Positions 50,035 to 55,472 of a stretch of DNA of 64,000 bases are shown in pieces; the stretch's first letter is position 1, and each line of letters opens with the position of its first letter. The notes under the pieces are model-generated. The model was not told the origin of the DNA and did not search any database. It worked only from the letters and a program-made list of their open reading frames with translations. This stretch comes from a virus, in IMG/VR virus record IMGVR_UViG_3300005537_000002, positions 113,638 through 177,637 of that record. The stretch is one strand, 5' to 3'. A program made the position numbers and the translations under genes.

Positions 50035-50063
50035 TTGATTTTGTATATATTGTATACTATAAT
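50035..50063 (+). promoter_or_regulatory. Sigma70-like promoter, TTGATT class
   Basis: TTGATT (50035-50040), 17-nt spacer, TATAAT (50058-50063). Drives the gene at 50104. Confidence 0.72.
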
Positions 50064-50103
50064 TATATACAAGGACGTTGTTAGTTAGAAAGGTGTCCAC
50101 TGT

Positions 50104-50337
50104 ATGCATTCTTTAAGGGTTATGTCCTCTAGGGGAGACGACGCAGTTGTATGGAGCGATGATCTAGCGGAAGCTCAAACAGCCGCTGTAAGGGAAGCGG
50201 AAAGCATCTTCCAGAGCGCTATGCTGAGGAGAGACTCCGCCTTTGTGATCGTCGAGGGAGAGAAACCTCGACGTGTTACTACATTTGATCGTACAGCACC
50301 CCTAATTCTTATACTTCCTCGGGTAGTAGGTGGCTAG
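50104..50337 (+). CDS. Small protein, family I copy 1
   Basis: 77 residues. It is paralogous to the minus-strand gene at 57782-58030: both have a short N-terminal strand pair, a long Ala/Glu helix with Q(A/T)AVxEA, and a C-terminal FDRTAxxIxxxPR(V/I)VGG. Leader GTTAGAAAGGTGTCCACTGT. Function unknown. Confidence 0.75.
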   Translation: MHSLRVMSSRGDDAVVWSDDLAEAQTAAVREAESIFQSAMLRRDSAFVIVEGEKPRRVTTFDRTAPLILILPRVVGG

Positions 50338-50368
50338 AGACAGATAGGTTCATCTGCTCTCCCTTCTA

Positions 50369-50407
50369 AAACAACACGGTGAGTACTAAGTACTCACCGT
50401 GTTGTTT
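50369..50407 (+). terminator. 18-bp terminator hairpin
   Basis: AAACAACACGGTGAGTAC (50369-50386) pairs perfectly with 50390-50407, whose end is GTTGTTT. With A-rich and U-rich ends it could terminate in both directions. Confidence 0.75.
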
Positions 50408-50438
50408 GGTTGGTAACTACGTTTTCAGACGCCACCTC

Positions 50439-50468
50439 TTGATTTCTGGGTTCAATGTCAGTTATAAT
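50439..50468 (+). promoter_or_regulatory. Sigma70-like promoter, TTGATT class
   Basis: TTGATT (50439-50444), 18-nt spacer, TATAAT (50463-50468). Drives the regulator-like gene and terminase small subunit. Confidence 0.76.
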
Positions 50469-50515
50469 ATCTTCATCCGGACATTGCGAGCCCATAGCAA
50501 GAATGTAGGTGGACA

Positions 50516-50926
50516 TTGGACCAAAGTCTTCATCATCTGCACGAAGAGATCCGTTTATTTCCTGCTTGGTTGAGAGAACTTCACGATATTGAGAGTGACG
50601 CTTATAGCTCACAATATACACGTCCTCCGTCAGACACGCCATTCGTAAGTGGCGGCTGGAGAGTCAACTCCCCAGTTGAACGTATAGTCATCAATGTATT
50701 GTGTAAAGATCACGTAGTACAGTTAGCTACGATTGTGAGAGCGTGCTTAGCACTGTACTTAGCGTGTCAGAATAAGGACAAGGTAGTACTCGTACAACTA
50801 TGGCGAGGTAAGCACCACGATATGCTGCCTGAAGACGTATTGCTACGGTACGAGGTATTGAAATCCCAAACGATACCCAATGACACTGTGCTAGAAGAGA
50901 TGGAGGCTACATGGCTAGAGTCCTAA
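50516..50926 (+). CDS. ArpU/RinA-like late-regulator candidate
   Basis: 136 residues. The N-terminal pattern FPAWLRELHDIESDAYSSQ followed by SPVERIVI resembles phage ArpU/RinA-type sigma-like late transcription activators, which are typically encoded just upstream of terminase, as here. The start is TTG 50516 behind GTAGGTGGACA. Similarity is by pattern only. Confidence 0.6.
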   Translation: MDQSLHHLHEEIRLFPAWLRELHDIESDAYSSQYTRPPSDTPFVSGGWRVNSPVERIVINVLCKDHVVQLATIVRACLALYLACQNKDKVVLVQLWRGKHHDMLPEDVLLRYEVLKSQTIPNDTVLEEMEATWLES

Positions 50927-51381
50927 CGCCAAAGTTTAACTCAGAGGTTACTAACACTATTATTGCGTACCTCGAGGAAGGTGCGTTCTTACATGTAGCC
51001 GCAGAAGCTGCCGGTGTAGGAGACAGCACCCTAGAAGGTTGGATAGCACGTGGCAAGAACTCGCCAGAAGGAGACCCCTACCACGACTTCTACATGGAAG
51101 TGATGAGTGCCCGAGCAGGCGCACGTGCTAAAGCGGAAGCGCGAGTGTATAAGGAGAACGCTCTTGCGTGGCTGATGTACGGACCGGGTAAATCTAAACC
51201 TAATAGTGAAGGTTGGTCAAGGTCTATGGAGGTCACAGGGACCCAAACGGTTGAAGTAAGGATACAGACTCAGTGGGGAGGCGGTCAACTAGAGCAACCT
51301 AGCGGCGAAACCAAGCAAGCGACTGTAGTAGACTCACAACCACCTGTGCTAGCGATTGATGAACGTAGCTCGCTTACTTGA
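50911..51381 (+). CDS. terS: Terminase small subunit
   Basis: 156 residues. An N-terminal helix-turn-helix (FLHVAAEAAGVGDSTLEGWIARG) is the classical DNA-recognition domain of phage terminase small subunits, followed by an AxAxAEARVYKE helix for oligomerisation and a WLMYGPG motif often seen in this family. It recognises the packaging site and recruits the large subunit. Unusually, it is separated from the large subunit by the tRNA array. Overlaps the upstream gene by 16 nt. Confidence 0.82.
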   Translation: MARVLTPKFNSEVTNTIIAYLEEGAFLHVAAEAAGVGDSTLEGWIARGKNSPEGDPYHDFYMEVMSARAGARAKAEARVYKENALAWLMYGPGKSKPNSEGWSRSMEVTGTQTVEVRIQTQWGGGQLEQPSGETKQATVVDSQPPVLAIDERSSLT

Positions 51382-51406
51382 TTTCGTGGGGAGTATATTA
51401 TATAAT
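51378..51406 (+). promoter_or_regulatory. Promoter for the tRNA array
   Basis: TTGATT (51378-51383), 17-nt spacer, TATAAT (51401-51406). The -35 box overlaps the stop of the terminase small subunit gene. Confidence 0.75.
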
Positions 51407-51474
51407 AATATCGAGAGCATTCTCTCGTTAGTTCAGGTGGTACTACATCTCCCTTGTTACCACCCGGAATCTAT

Positions 51475-51544
51475 TCACGCGGTGGTGTTGTGGTAACACA
51501 CTCAGGCTAACTAGGTGTTTCCCGTTCGAGTCGGGACGCGTGAT
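51475..51544 (+). tRNA. tRNA-like, anticodon not assignable
   Basis: The acceptor TCACGCG pairs with CGCGTGA, the T arm is canonical (TCCCG, TTCGAGT, CGGGA) and a short D arm is present. The anticodon arm is irregular: AACAC/GTGTT can close a 15-nt loop containing GCTAACT. A CTA anticodon is possible but would lack U33. Confidence 0.5.
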
Positions 51545-51712
51545 CCGTAGTGGGGTAGCGACCTGCTACGATTCAGTAGATGCCAGTCGCAGTGGTCTTG
51601 TGGAATCTCCGTCTGCGGCGAAGCATTTGTTGACCTTCTACTAAGTACACGTGCTCCACAACCTTTTACTGTATGGCAGTGTATGAGAGCAGGTATTACT
51701 TAGCGGAAGCGT
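51545..51712 (+). other. Spacer with hairpins in the tRNA array
   Basis: 168 nt without a recognised gene. Contains GTAGC/GCTAC and a long-range TTGTGGA/TCCACAA pairing (about 51599-51606 with 51655-51661). Probably structured RNA; no known family recognised. Confidence 0.4.
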
Positions 51713-51782
51713 AGCGAGGAGAGCCGGTGCTCCGGGAGGTCTCATAAGCCTCCCTTGGCTAGTTCAACCCTAGCCCTCGCCA
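51713..51782 (+). tRNA. tRNA-Met(CAT)
   Basis: The anticodon loop CTCATAA is closed by GAGGT/GCCTC. The T arm is GCTAG, TTCAACC, CTAGC. The acceptor AGCGAGG/CCTCGCC has one terminal A-C mismatch. CAT could also mark an initiator or a lysidine-modified Ile tRNA. No encoded CCA. Confidence 0.75.
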
Positions 51783-51794
51783 TTATGGAGACCC

Positions 51795-51823
51795 TTGATT
51801 TTAAGAGTTTAGTATTATATAAT
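51795..51823 (+). promoter_or_regulatory. Internal promoter in the tRNA array
   Basis: TTGATT (51795-51800), 17-nt spacer, TATAAT (51818-51823), between the Met and Pro tRNAs. Confidence 0.72.
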
Positions 51824-51834
51824 TAATACAAGGA

Positions 51835-51900
51835 GTTATGTAAATGAGTGTATGTGTCCATACCTTTCTTTGTGGAGAAAGCCTCAATTATTTACATAAC
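51835..51900 (+). ncRNA. Hairpin spacer before tRNA-Pro
   Basis: GTTATGTAAAT (51835-51845) pairs perfectly with 51890-51900 and encloses a smaller CTTTCTT/AGAAAG hairpin. It lies at the predicted 5' end of the transcript from the internal promoter. Confidence 0.5.
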
Positions 51901-51904
51901 GCTT

Positions 51905-51976
51905 CCGAATGAAGTGCAGGGGTTGCACACTCGCCCTGGGAGCGAGAAGTCGTTGGTTCGAATCCAACCATTCGGA
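51905..51976 (+). tRNA. tRNA-Pro(TGG)
   Basis: Full cloverleaf: CCGAATG/CATTCGG acceptor, GTGC/GCAC D stem, CTCGC/GCGAG anticodon stem, GTTGG/CCAAC T stem. The loop CCTGGGA gives anticodon TGG but with C instead of U at position 33. No encoded CCA. Confidence 0.82.
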
Positions 51977-52080
51977 CCGAGAAGGCTCTAGTGATTGCAC
52001 ATCACTTAAACTCAAATTTACCTGTGAGGGGGTAACTTAGAGGATAGAGCACTTCTCTATTTCATTCAGTCACGAAGTTG

Positions 52081-52156
52081 GCTAGTATAACTCAATTGGT
52101 AGAGTAGCGCTCCTGTAAAGCGCCTGTTGAGAGTTCGAGTCTCTCTGCTAGCTCCA
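52081..52156 (+). tRNA. tRNA-Thr(TGT)
   Basis: GCTAGTA/TGCTAGC acceptor, ACTC/GAGT D stem, GCGCT/AGCGC anticodon stem, GAGAG/CTCTC T stem, discriminator T and encoded CCA. The loop CCTGTAA gives TGT with C33. Confidence 0.85.
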
Positions 52157-52214
52157 AGACCTCTCGGGAAGGTCTTGCGATACTCTATGGAAGAGGAGTT
52201 GCTTCCATAGAGTA
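52156..52214 (+). ncRNA. Two hairpins after tRNA-Thr
   Basis: AAGACCT/AGGTCTT (52156-52176) is followed by a 13-bp perfect hairpin TACTCTATGGAAG/CTTCCATAGAGTA (52181-52193, 52202-52214). They may be processing signals. Confidence 0.5.
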
Positions 52215-52311
52215 CTTGATACACTTTGCCCTGTGAAGCCCTACTAATAAGCGTTGCTTCTCGCCGGACGCAACGGTATTGGTAGTACCTACTGAGCGAG
52301 TTGTATCAAGT
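52214..52311 (+). ncRNA. Pseudoknot-like structured RNA 1
   Basis: Outer stem ACTTGATACA/TGTATCAAGT (52214-52223, 52302-52311), inner stem CTACTAATA/TATTGGTAG (52241-52249, 52277-52285), apical stem CGTTG/CAACG (52252-52256, 52271-52275), and a possible pseudoknot CTCGC (52260-52264) with GCGAG (52296-52300). No known family is recognised. Confidence 0.45.
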
Positions 52312-52387
52312 CTTATGTGAGTCGACTGGCGTCTCCCTGGTATCGACAAGTACTCAGCTGGACCTCTGAACAGTCGACTCACATAAG
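52312..52387 (+). ncRNA. 17-bp stem with 42-nt internal segment
   Basis: CTTATGTGAGTCGACTG (52312-52328) pairs perfectly with 52371-52387. The enclosed 42 nt have only weak pairing. It directly abuts the previous element. Confidence 0.5.
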
Positions 52388-52410
52388 TATTCGGTCCCGT
52401 CACGTCTAGG

Positions 52411-52454
52411 CTTTGTAGAACCCGTTGCATCAGTGCTACAAAGTTGTGCGGGTT
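52411..52454 (+). ncRNA. Pseudoknot-like structured RNA 2
   Basis: CTTTGTAG/CTACAAAG (52411-52418, 52436-52443) forms a hairpin whose loop AACCCG (52419-52424) can pair with CGGGTT (52449-52454), a classical H-type pseudoknot layout. Confidence 0.45.
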
Positions 52455-52459
52455 GCAGA

Positions 52460-52523
52460 AGTCAGCAGTAGCGTTCTTTACTTTGCTTCGACCTCAAGTA
52501 AAGGTCGCCATCCACTGCTGACT
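52460..52523 (+). ncRNA. Nested hairpin spacer
   Basis: AGTCAGCAGT/ACTGCTGACT (52460-52469, 52514-52523) encloses CTTTACTT/AAGTAAAG (52476-52483, 52496-52503). Confidence 0.5.
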
Positions 52524-52531
52524 CCCGAGAC

Positions 52532-52662
52532 TATTTCGTTGTACCCTAACCGTACGAGCGTACAAACTTAGCTCACTGGTAGAGCAATTGCTTTCGGTGC
52601 AATGGGTTACTGGTTCAAGTCCAGTAGTTTACCTTAGCTCTTACAACTCGTACAGCGAAATA
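52532..52662 (+). repeat. Inverted repeats flanking tRNA-Arg
   Basis: TATTTCGTTGTAC (52532-52544) pairs with GTACAGCGAAATA (52650-52662), with one G-U pair, bracketing the tRNA so that it sits in the loop of a long precursor stem. Confidence 0.65.
52562..52633 (+). tRNA. tRNA-Arg(TCG)
   Basis: GCTC/GAGC D stem, ATTGC/GCAAT anticodon stem with loop TTTCGGT (anticodon TCG), ACTGG/CCAGT T stem. The acceptor ACAAACT/AGTTTAC has two mismatches at its outer end, so function is slightly uncertain. Confidence 0.7.
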
Positions 52663-52663
52663 C

Positions 52664-52739
52664 GCTAGAGTAACTCAATTGGTAGAGTGCTTGTTTTCCA
52701 AACAAGCGGTTGAGGGTTCAAGTCCCTTCTCTAGCTCCA
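52664..52739 (+). tRNA. tRNA-Gly(TCC)
   Basis: GCTAGAG/CTCTAGC acceptor, ACTC/GAGT D stem, CTTGT/ACAAG anticodon stem with loop TTTCCAA, GAGGG/CCCTT T stem, discriminator T and encoded CCA. Confidence 0.87.
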
Positions 52740-52776
52740 CGGTACTTAGGAGATGAGGTACCGTGACAGTGTCGCG

Positions 52777-52813
52777 AAAGTGCGTGAGAGTATACGGAGC
52801 TCTCACGCACTTT
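52777..52813 (+). ncRNA. 14-bp hairpin before a tRNA-like unit
   Basis: AAAGTGCGTGAGAG (52777-52790) pairs perfectly with 52800-52813, ending 2 nt before the next tRNA-like 5' end. Confidence 0.55.
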
Positions 52814-52815
52814 GC

Positions 52816-52896
52816 AGAGTCTTTAGCTTAAAAGGTAAAGCACTACTCGAACGGGGGTGTCTGAGTAAGGATGTGGTTCGATTCCACAAGGCTCTA
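52816..52896 (+). tRNA. tRNA-like with enlarged anticodon loop
   Basis: AGAGTCT/AGGCTCT acceptor, GCTT/AAGC D stem and TGTGG/CCACA T stem are sound, but TACTC/GAGTA closes a 14-nt loop (GAACGGGGGTGTCT). The anticodon is not assignable. Confidence 0.5.
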
Positions 52897-52961
52897 TCGT
52901 AGATCGCGTCGGCACTAGGCACGCCGACGAGTCCGTTCCAGGATAATGACGCGATCTACGA
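52897..52961 (+). ncRNA. Structured RNA immediately after a tRNA-like 3' end
   Basis: TCGTAGATCGCGTC (52897-52910) pairs perfectly with 52948-52961. Inside are GGC/GCC and TCC/GGA mini-stems and a GACGAGTCC motif reminiscent of the hammerhead core, but the required CUGANGA and GAAA are not intact. Its position right after a tRNA recalls tRNA-trailer ribozymes. Confidence 0.4.
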
Positions 52962-53065
52962 CTTTGATTAGTGTGAGAAGCTAATCAAAGTCGGGACTAG
53001 TTTACACTTGGTCATACTGAACTGGATGAGTCTCTCTTAAGCATGATGGAGCTATAACTAGTCCC
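52962..53065 (+). ncRNA. Two stem structures between tRNA-like units
   Basis: CTTTGATTAG/CTAATCAAAG (52962-52971, 52981-52990) is followed by GGGACTAGTT/AACTAGTCCC (52993-53002, 53056-53065) enclosing a 53-nt segment with GGATGAGTCTC. Confidence 0.45.
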
Positions 53066-53069
53066 ACTA

Positions 53070-53154
53070 GGGAGTGAGGGTAGCACTATGATAACGTTTG
53101 TTTCCAGGTTGCAAGCGCTCGTAGGGTGCAGTTCGAATCTGCACGCTTCCACCA
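53070..53154 (+). tRNA. tRNA-like with enlarged anticodon loop and encoded CCA
   Basis: GGGAGTG/CGCTTCC acceptor, TGCAG/CTGCA T stem with TTCGAAT loop and encoded CCA. CGTTTG/CAAGCG closes an 11-nt loop; the D arm is poor. Anticodon not assignable. Confidence 0.5.
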
Positions 53155-53234
53155 GGAGTAGCGGAGTCCATCTCTTGCGACTTTCTGACTTGGGGAATAT
53201 GGGGATCAACGCGCAAGCATAGATCCTCTCGCTT

Positions 53235-53307
53235 GCCAGTGTGGTGCAACGGCAGACACCTATGGTTTAGGCCCATAGCATTAAGGGTTCGATTCCCTTC
53301 ACTGGCA
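53235..53307 (+). tRNA. tRNA-Leu(TAG)
   Basis: GCCAGTG/CACTGGC acceptor, TATGG/CCATA anticodon stem with loop TTTAGGC (anticodon TAG), AAGGG/CCCTT T stem. The variable loop is only 5 nt, unusual for bacterial Leu tRNAs, so identity should be treated with care. Confidence 0.75.
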
Positions 53308-53375
53308 TTCCTTTGAGGAACTCCGCGCCTTCAAAGGAAATCTTCCGCTTCAGTGCTTTACAACTGAATAAGGTC

Positions 53376-53444
53376 TGTGAAGTCGTACAACCGGTAGTAC
53401 CAGCTTAGGACAGGTTGATGTAGGTTCGAATCCTACTTTCGCAA
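53376..53444 (+). tRNA. tRNA-like, possibly Ser(GGA)
   Basis: TGTGAAG/TTTCGCA acceptor, GTAC/GTAC D stem and GTAGG/CCTAC T stem. CAGCT/GGTTG closes loop TAGGACA by wobble pairs, giving GGA but with A33 and a very short variable region. Confidence 0.5.
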
Positions 53445-53631
53445 TGAGAGGCTGACTACATTCAATTTCGGGAGTGTAGTGTGTCGGAATGAATTGTGGT
53501 TGGTCTTTCTCACGGGAGTTGCGGTCCGTAGGGAGAGGACACCGTTCTGAGTACCGGGAATGAGCAAGAACATTCTGTCGGCTCCAGGAGAGGACACTGT
53601 AGTTCGTAGGTGACTCCTGACGCCACCAAAG
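53445..53631 (+). other. Unassigned spacer in the tRNA array
   Basis: 187 nt. A GAGAGGACAC word occurs twice (near 53529 and 53588), and a CTACATTC/GAGTGTAG hairpin is present. Ends in CCACCA just before the next tRNA-like unit. No gene recognised. Confidence 0.35.
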
Positions 53632-53762
53632 CAAGTTGGTCCATTGGGTTGTTGCTTGCTTGCGGAAAGGATGTACCGAAAGACTATAGCAGACTCAACG
53701 GAGACTGCGTAGTAGGGTATGCGGTCACGCGGAGAAGTGAGTTCGAATCTCACCAACTTCCA
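53632..53762 (+). tRNA. tRNA-like with long internal insertion
   Basis: CAAGTTG/CAACTTC (one outer mismatch) and a canonical T arm GTGAG, TTCGAAT, CTCAC enclose about 130 nt, far above normal. The interior contains the hairpin ACTATAGCAGACTC/GAGACTGCGTAGT. It could be a degenerate tRNA, a tRNA with an insertion, or a chance 3' half. Confidence 0.35.
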
Positions 53763-53847
53763 TCACTAAGGGATGAGTTGCCTGTCGACCTTAGTGACGA
53801 CTTTCTAGGGGTAGTGTCGTATCCGGTCTCAATAACGACACTACTTC

Positions 53848-53921
53848 GTCCGACTAGCTTAACAAGGAAGAGCGCTTCACTCCAAATGAAGCAGATGAGG
53901 GTTCGAGTCCTTCGTCGGGCG
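53848..53921 (+). tRNA. tRNA-Trp(CCA)
   Basis: GTCCGAC/GTCGGGC acceptor, GCTT/GAGC D stem, CTTCA/TGAAG anticodon stem with loop CTCCAAA, GAGGG/CCTTC T stem, discriminator G as expected for Trp. Confidence 0.87.
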
Positions 53922-53923
53922 TT

Positions 53924-54030
53924 AGTGTAGGGTTAGCTTCTTTCCTTCTAACCTACACTATAAAGGTCATCGATCCTTTCGCGGTGACTTACTAGCTACA
54001 CGAGGACGTAAAGATGTTTTACGTCCTTCA
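53924..54030 (+). ncRNA. Two hairpin spacers before tRNA-Ile
   Basis: TAGTGTAGGGTTAG pairs with CTAACCTACACTA (about 53926-53963), and GGACGTAAA with TTTACGTCC (about 54004-54026). Confidence 0.5.
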
Positions 54031-54036
54031 CTTTTC

Positions 54037-54112
54037 GGTCTTGTAGCTCAACGGTAGAGAGCACCGACCTTATAAGTCGAAGATAGTGGTTCAACTCCAC
54101 TCGAGACTACCA
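54037..54112 (+). tRNA. tRNA-Ile(TAT)
   Basis: GGTCTTG/CGAGACT acceptor with wobble pairs, GCTC/GAGC D stem, CCGAC/GTCGA-type anticodon stem with loop CTTATAA, AGTGG/CCACT T stem, encoded CCA. It would read the rare AUA codon. Confidence 0.83.
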
Positions 54113-54136
54113 AAAACAAACAGAGGAGAGTTAGTA

Positions 54137-54442
54137 GTGCGTATCTATTGTGAAGACGGTAAGTTGTTTCTCGCTATCAACGACAGTACATTCTTCCACA
54201 CTATTGAGGAGTGGAGTCAATTCTTTATTAAGTGTAATTGGTTCGACTTCCATCTATGGCAGGCATACCTAATGTGGGATATCTGCGTTCCAGGTGTAGA
54301 AGCGGAATTTATTCTATTAGGGTTGGGAGTTCGCTTTCGAATGAACTTCGATTGGGAAGGAAGCGAGATTGGAGACCGACTAGAAGAACTTCGTAGGTCT
54401 CGGGAGCCCGATCCGTGTGAGGATGAATATGAGTTGTCTTAG
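54137..54442 (+). CDS. Hypothetical protein between tRNAs (GTG start)
   Basis: 101 residues, no recognised family. GTG 54137 after AGAGGAGAGTTAGTA is chosen; a longer frame from 54086 would run through the tRNA-Ile. Its last codons and stop lie inside the tRNA-Phe gene (10-nt overlap). Confidence 0.72.
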   Translation: MRIYCEDGKLFLAINDSTFFHTIEEWSQFFIKCNWFDFHLWQAYLMWDICVPGVEAEFILLGLGVRFRMNFDWEGSEIGDRLEELRRSREPDPCEDEYELS

Positions 54443-54505
54443 CTCAGTAGGTAGAGCGCCACACTGAAAATGTGGGTGTCACTGGTTCGAGTCCAGTAGG
54501 CAACA
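54433..54505 (+). tRNA. tRNA-Phe(GAA)
   Basis: GTTGTCT/AGGCAAC acceptor, GCTC/GAGC D stem, CCACA/TGTGG anticodon stem with loop CTGAAAA, ACTGG/CCAGT T stem, discriminator A. It overlaps the 3' end of the preceding gene. Confidence 0.88.
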
Positions 54506-54591
54506 TTGACTGTAGGCATTAGCAGCTGTGCTAAACCGGTCTAGCTAACCGGAAGAGACCTACAGAAAAGTACTTAGCAGAAGGAGACCCC

Positions 54592-55101
54592 ATGAAATCG
54601 TTGTCACCGTCACTGTTGATGAAGGCCGCAGTTATTGTCGTCGTAGCATGGTTGTTGCTGATCGGTATACCTAACCTTTTGAAGCCGACTGAAGCAGCAA
54701 CGCAATCGAACTTGCGACCTACTGCACAGTCAGGTAGTAGTCTTTTTCCATCCGACGTGAGACCTAGTCCTCAAAGTGCCTGTATCTCAGCGAAGCATAG
54801 TAACGACCCAACTATGACTTCCGATTTACAATATTGTGGTAGCAACCAGTACGTACTAGTGATTACTCCCGGTGGAGGATTCAATACGGGGAACGTTGTT
54901 AGTTGTACTGAGACAACTGCAGCGAATCCAGGAGGCGTAGCGTTACAAGCGTACCCATTCCTTGGTGGACATGAGTACAACTGCTTCCCTATAGGAGATT
55001 GGCTTTCAGTAAGCGCCATTTGGTACTCTAGTGATGATGCTAATCCTAGTTTGGGTAATCGAATGTCAGTGACATATCAACGACCTGTAGCAAATCCCTA
55101 G
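54592..55101 (+). CDS. Secreted or membrane-anchored protein
   Basis: 169 residues. A Lys-bearing N-terminus and a hydrophobic helix (about 11-30) form a signal anchor or signal peptide. The remaining Ser/Thr/Pro-rich domain has four cysteines and appears extracytoplasmic. No family recognised. Leader AGAAGGAGACCCC. Confidence 0.76.
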   Translation: MKSLSPSLLMKAAVIVVVAWLLLIGIPNLLKPTEAATQSNLRPTAQSGSSLFPSDVRPSPQSACISAKHSNDPTMTSDLQYCGSNQYVLVITPGGGFNTGNVVSCTETTAANPGGVALQAYPFLGGHEYNCFPIGDWLSVSAIWYSSDDANPSLGNRMSVTYQRPVANP

Positions 55102-55122
55102 TAGATCGTTTTCATAACCGGC

Positions 55123-55154
55123 CTTAACCGTAGAGTTCGAACTCTACGGTTAAG
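55123..55154 (+). terminator. 15-bp palindromic hairpin
   Basis: CTTAACCGTAGAGTT (55123-55137) pairs perfectly with 55140-55154 after the secreted-protein gene; followed by a short ATTTCC stretch. Confidence 0.6.
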
Positions 55155-55177
55155 TATTTCCCTCGAAAGGTCTCCCA

Positions 55178-55420
55178 ATGCTAAGACTCTCAGAGACATT
55201 CTCTCCTATCGGCAGTTGTAGTATCTGTAAAGCTCCAGTGTACATGCAGAAGAAGTATCGAGAAGGTGCAAACTACCGACGTAAGACTTGCGAACACACA
55301 CAAGCCCGTATTATGGTACAAGATCTCGAATACCTCAACAGCTTACCTAAACTTACATACCTAACGTTTTGTCTAGGTATGTACATGAAACGGATCTACC
55401 TCGAGTCTTTGGTAGCCTAA
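55178..55420 (+). CDS. Small Cys/His protein
   Basis: 80 residues with CSICK (about 14-18) and CEH (about 38-40), a possible zinc site; basic centre. No recognised family. Leader GAAAGGTCTCCCA. Confidence 0.7.
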   Translation: MLRLSETFSPIGSCSICKAPVYMQKKYREGANYRRKTCEHTQARIMVQDLEYLNSLPKLTYLTFCLGMYMKRIYLESLVA

Positions 55421-55469
55421 ACAGCAAAAACGCCTGAGTTCAGTTAAGAACTCAGGCGTTTTTGCTGTT
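55420..55469. terminator. Bidirectional terminator
   Basis: A 22-bp perfect stem (55420-55441 with 55448-55469) has a CGCCTGAG core and runs of A and T at either end. It lies between convergent genes and fits termination on both strands. Confidence 0.88.
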
Positions 55470-55472
55470 AAT

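Noticed and set aside
52021-52078. Additional tRNA before tRNA-Thr
   Set aside because: A D-arm-like stretch (AACTTAGAGGATAGAGC) is present, but there is no T arm or matching acceptor.
52897-52961. Canonical hammerhead ribozyme
   Set aside because: GACGAGTCC and a three-way layout suggest it, but the CUGANGA core and GAA are not intact and stem I would start with a mismatch. Kept only as an unknown structured element.
53012-53756. Minus-strand ORFs of 65-107 codons in the tRNA region
   Set aside because: They run antisense through tRNA genes, lack ribosome binding sites and overlap each other; they are chance frames.
53632-53762. Group I intron inside a tRNA
   Set aside because: GACTCAACGG resembles a group I core element, but the insert (roughly 50 nt) is far too short for a group I intron and other core elements are absent.
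51384-54592. tmRNA
   Set aside because: No tRNA-Ala-like half with a tag reading frame or closing stem could be found.
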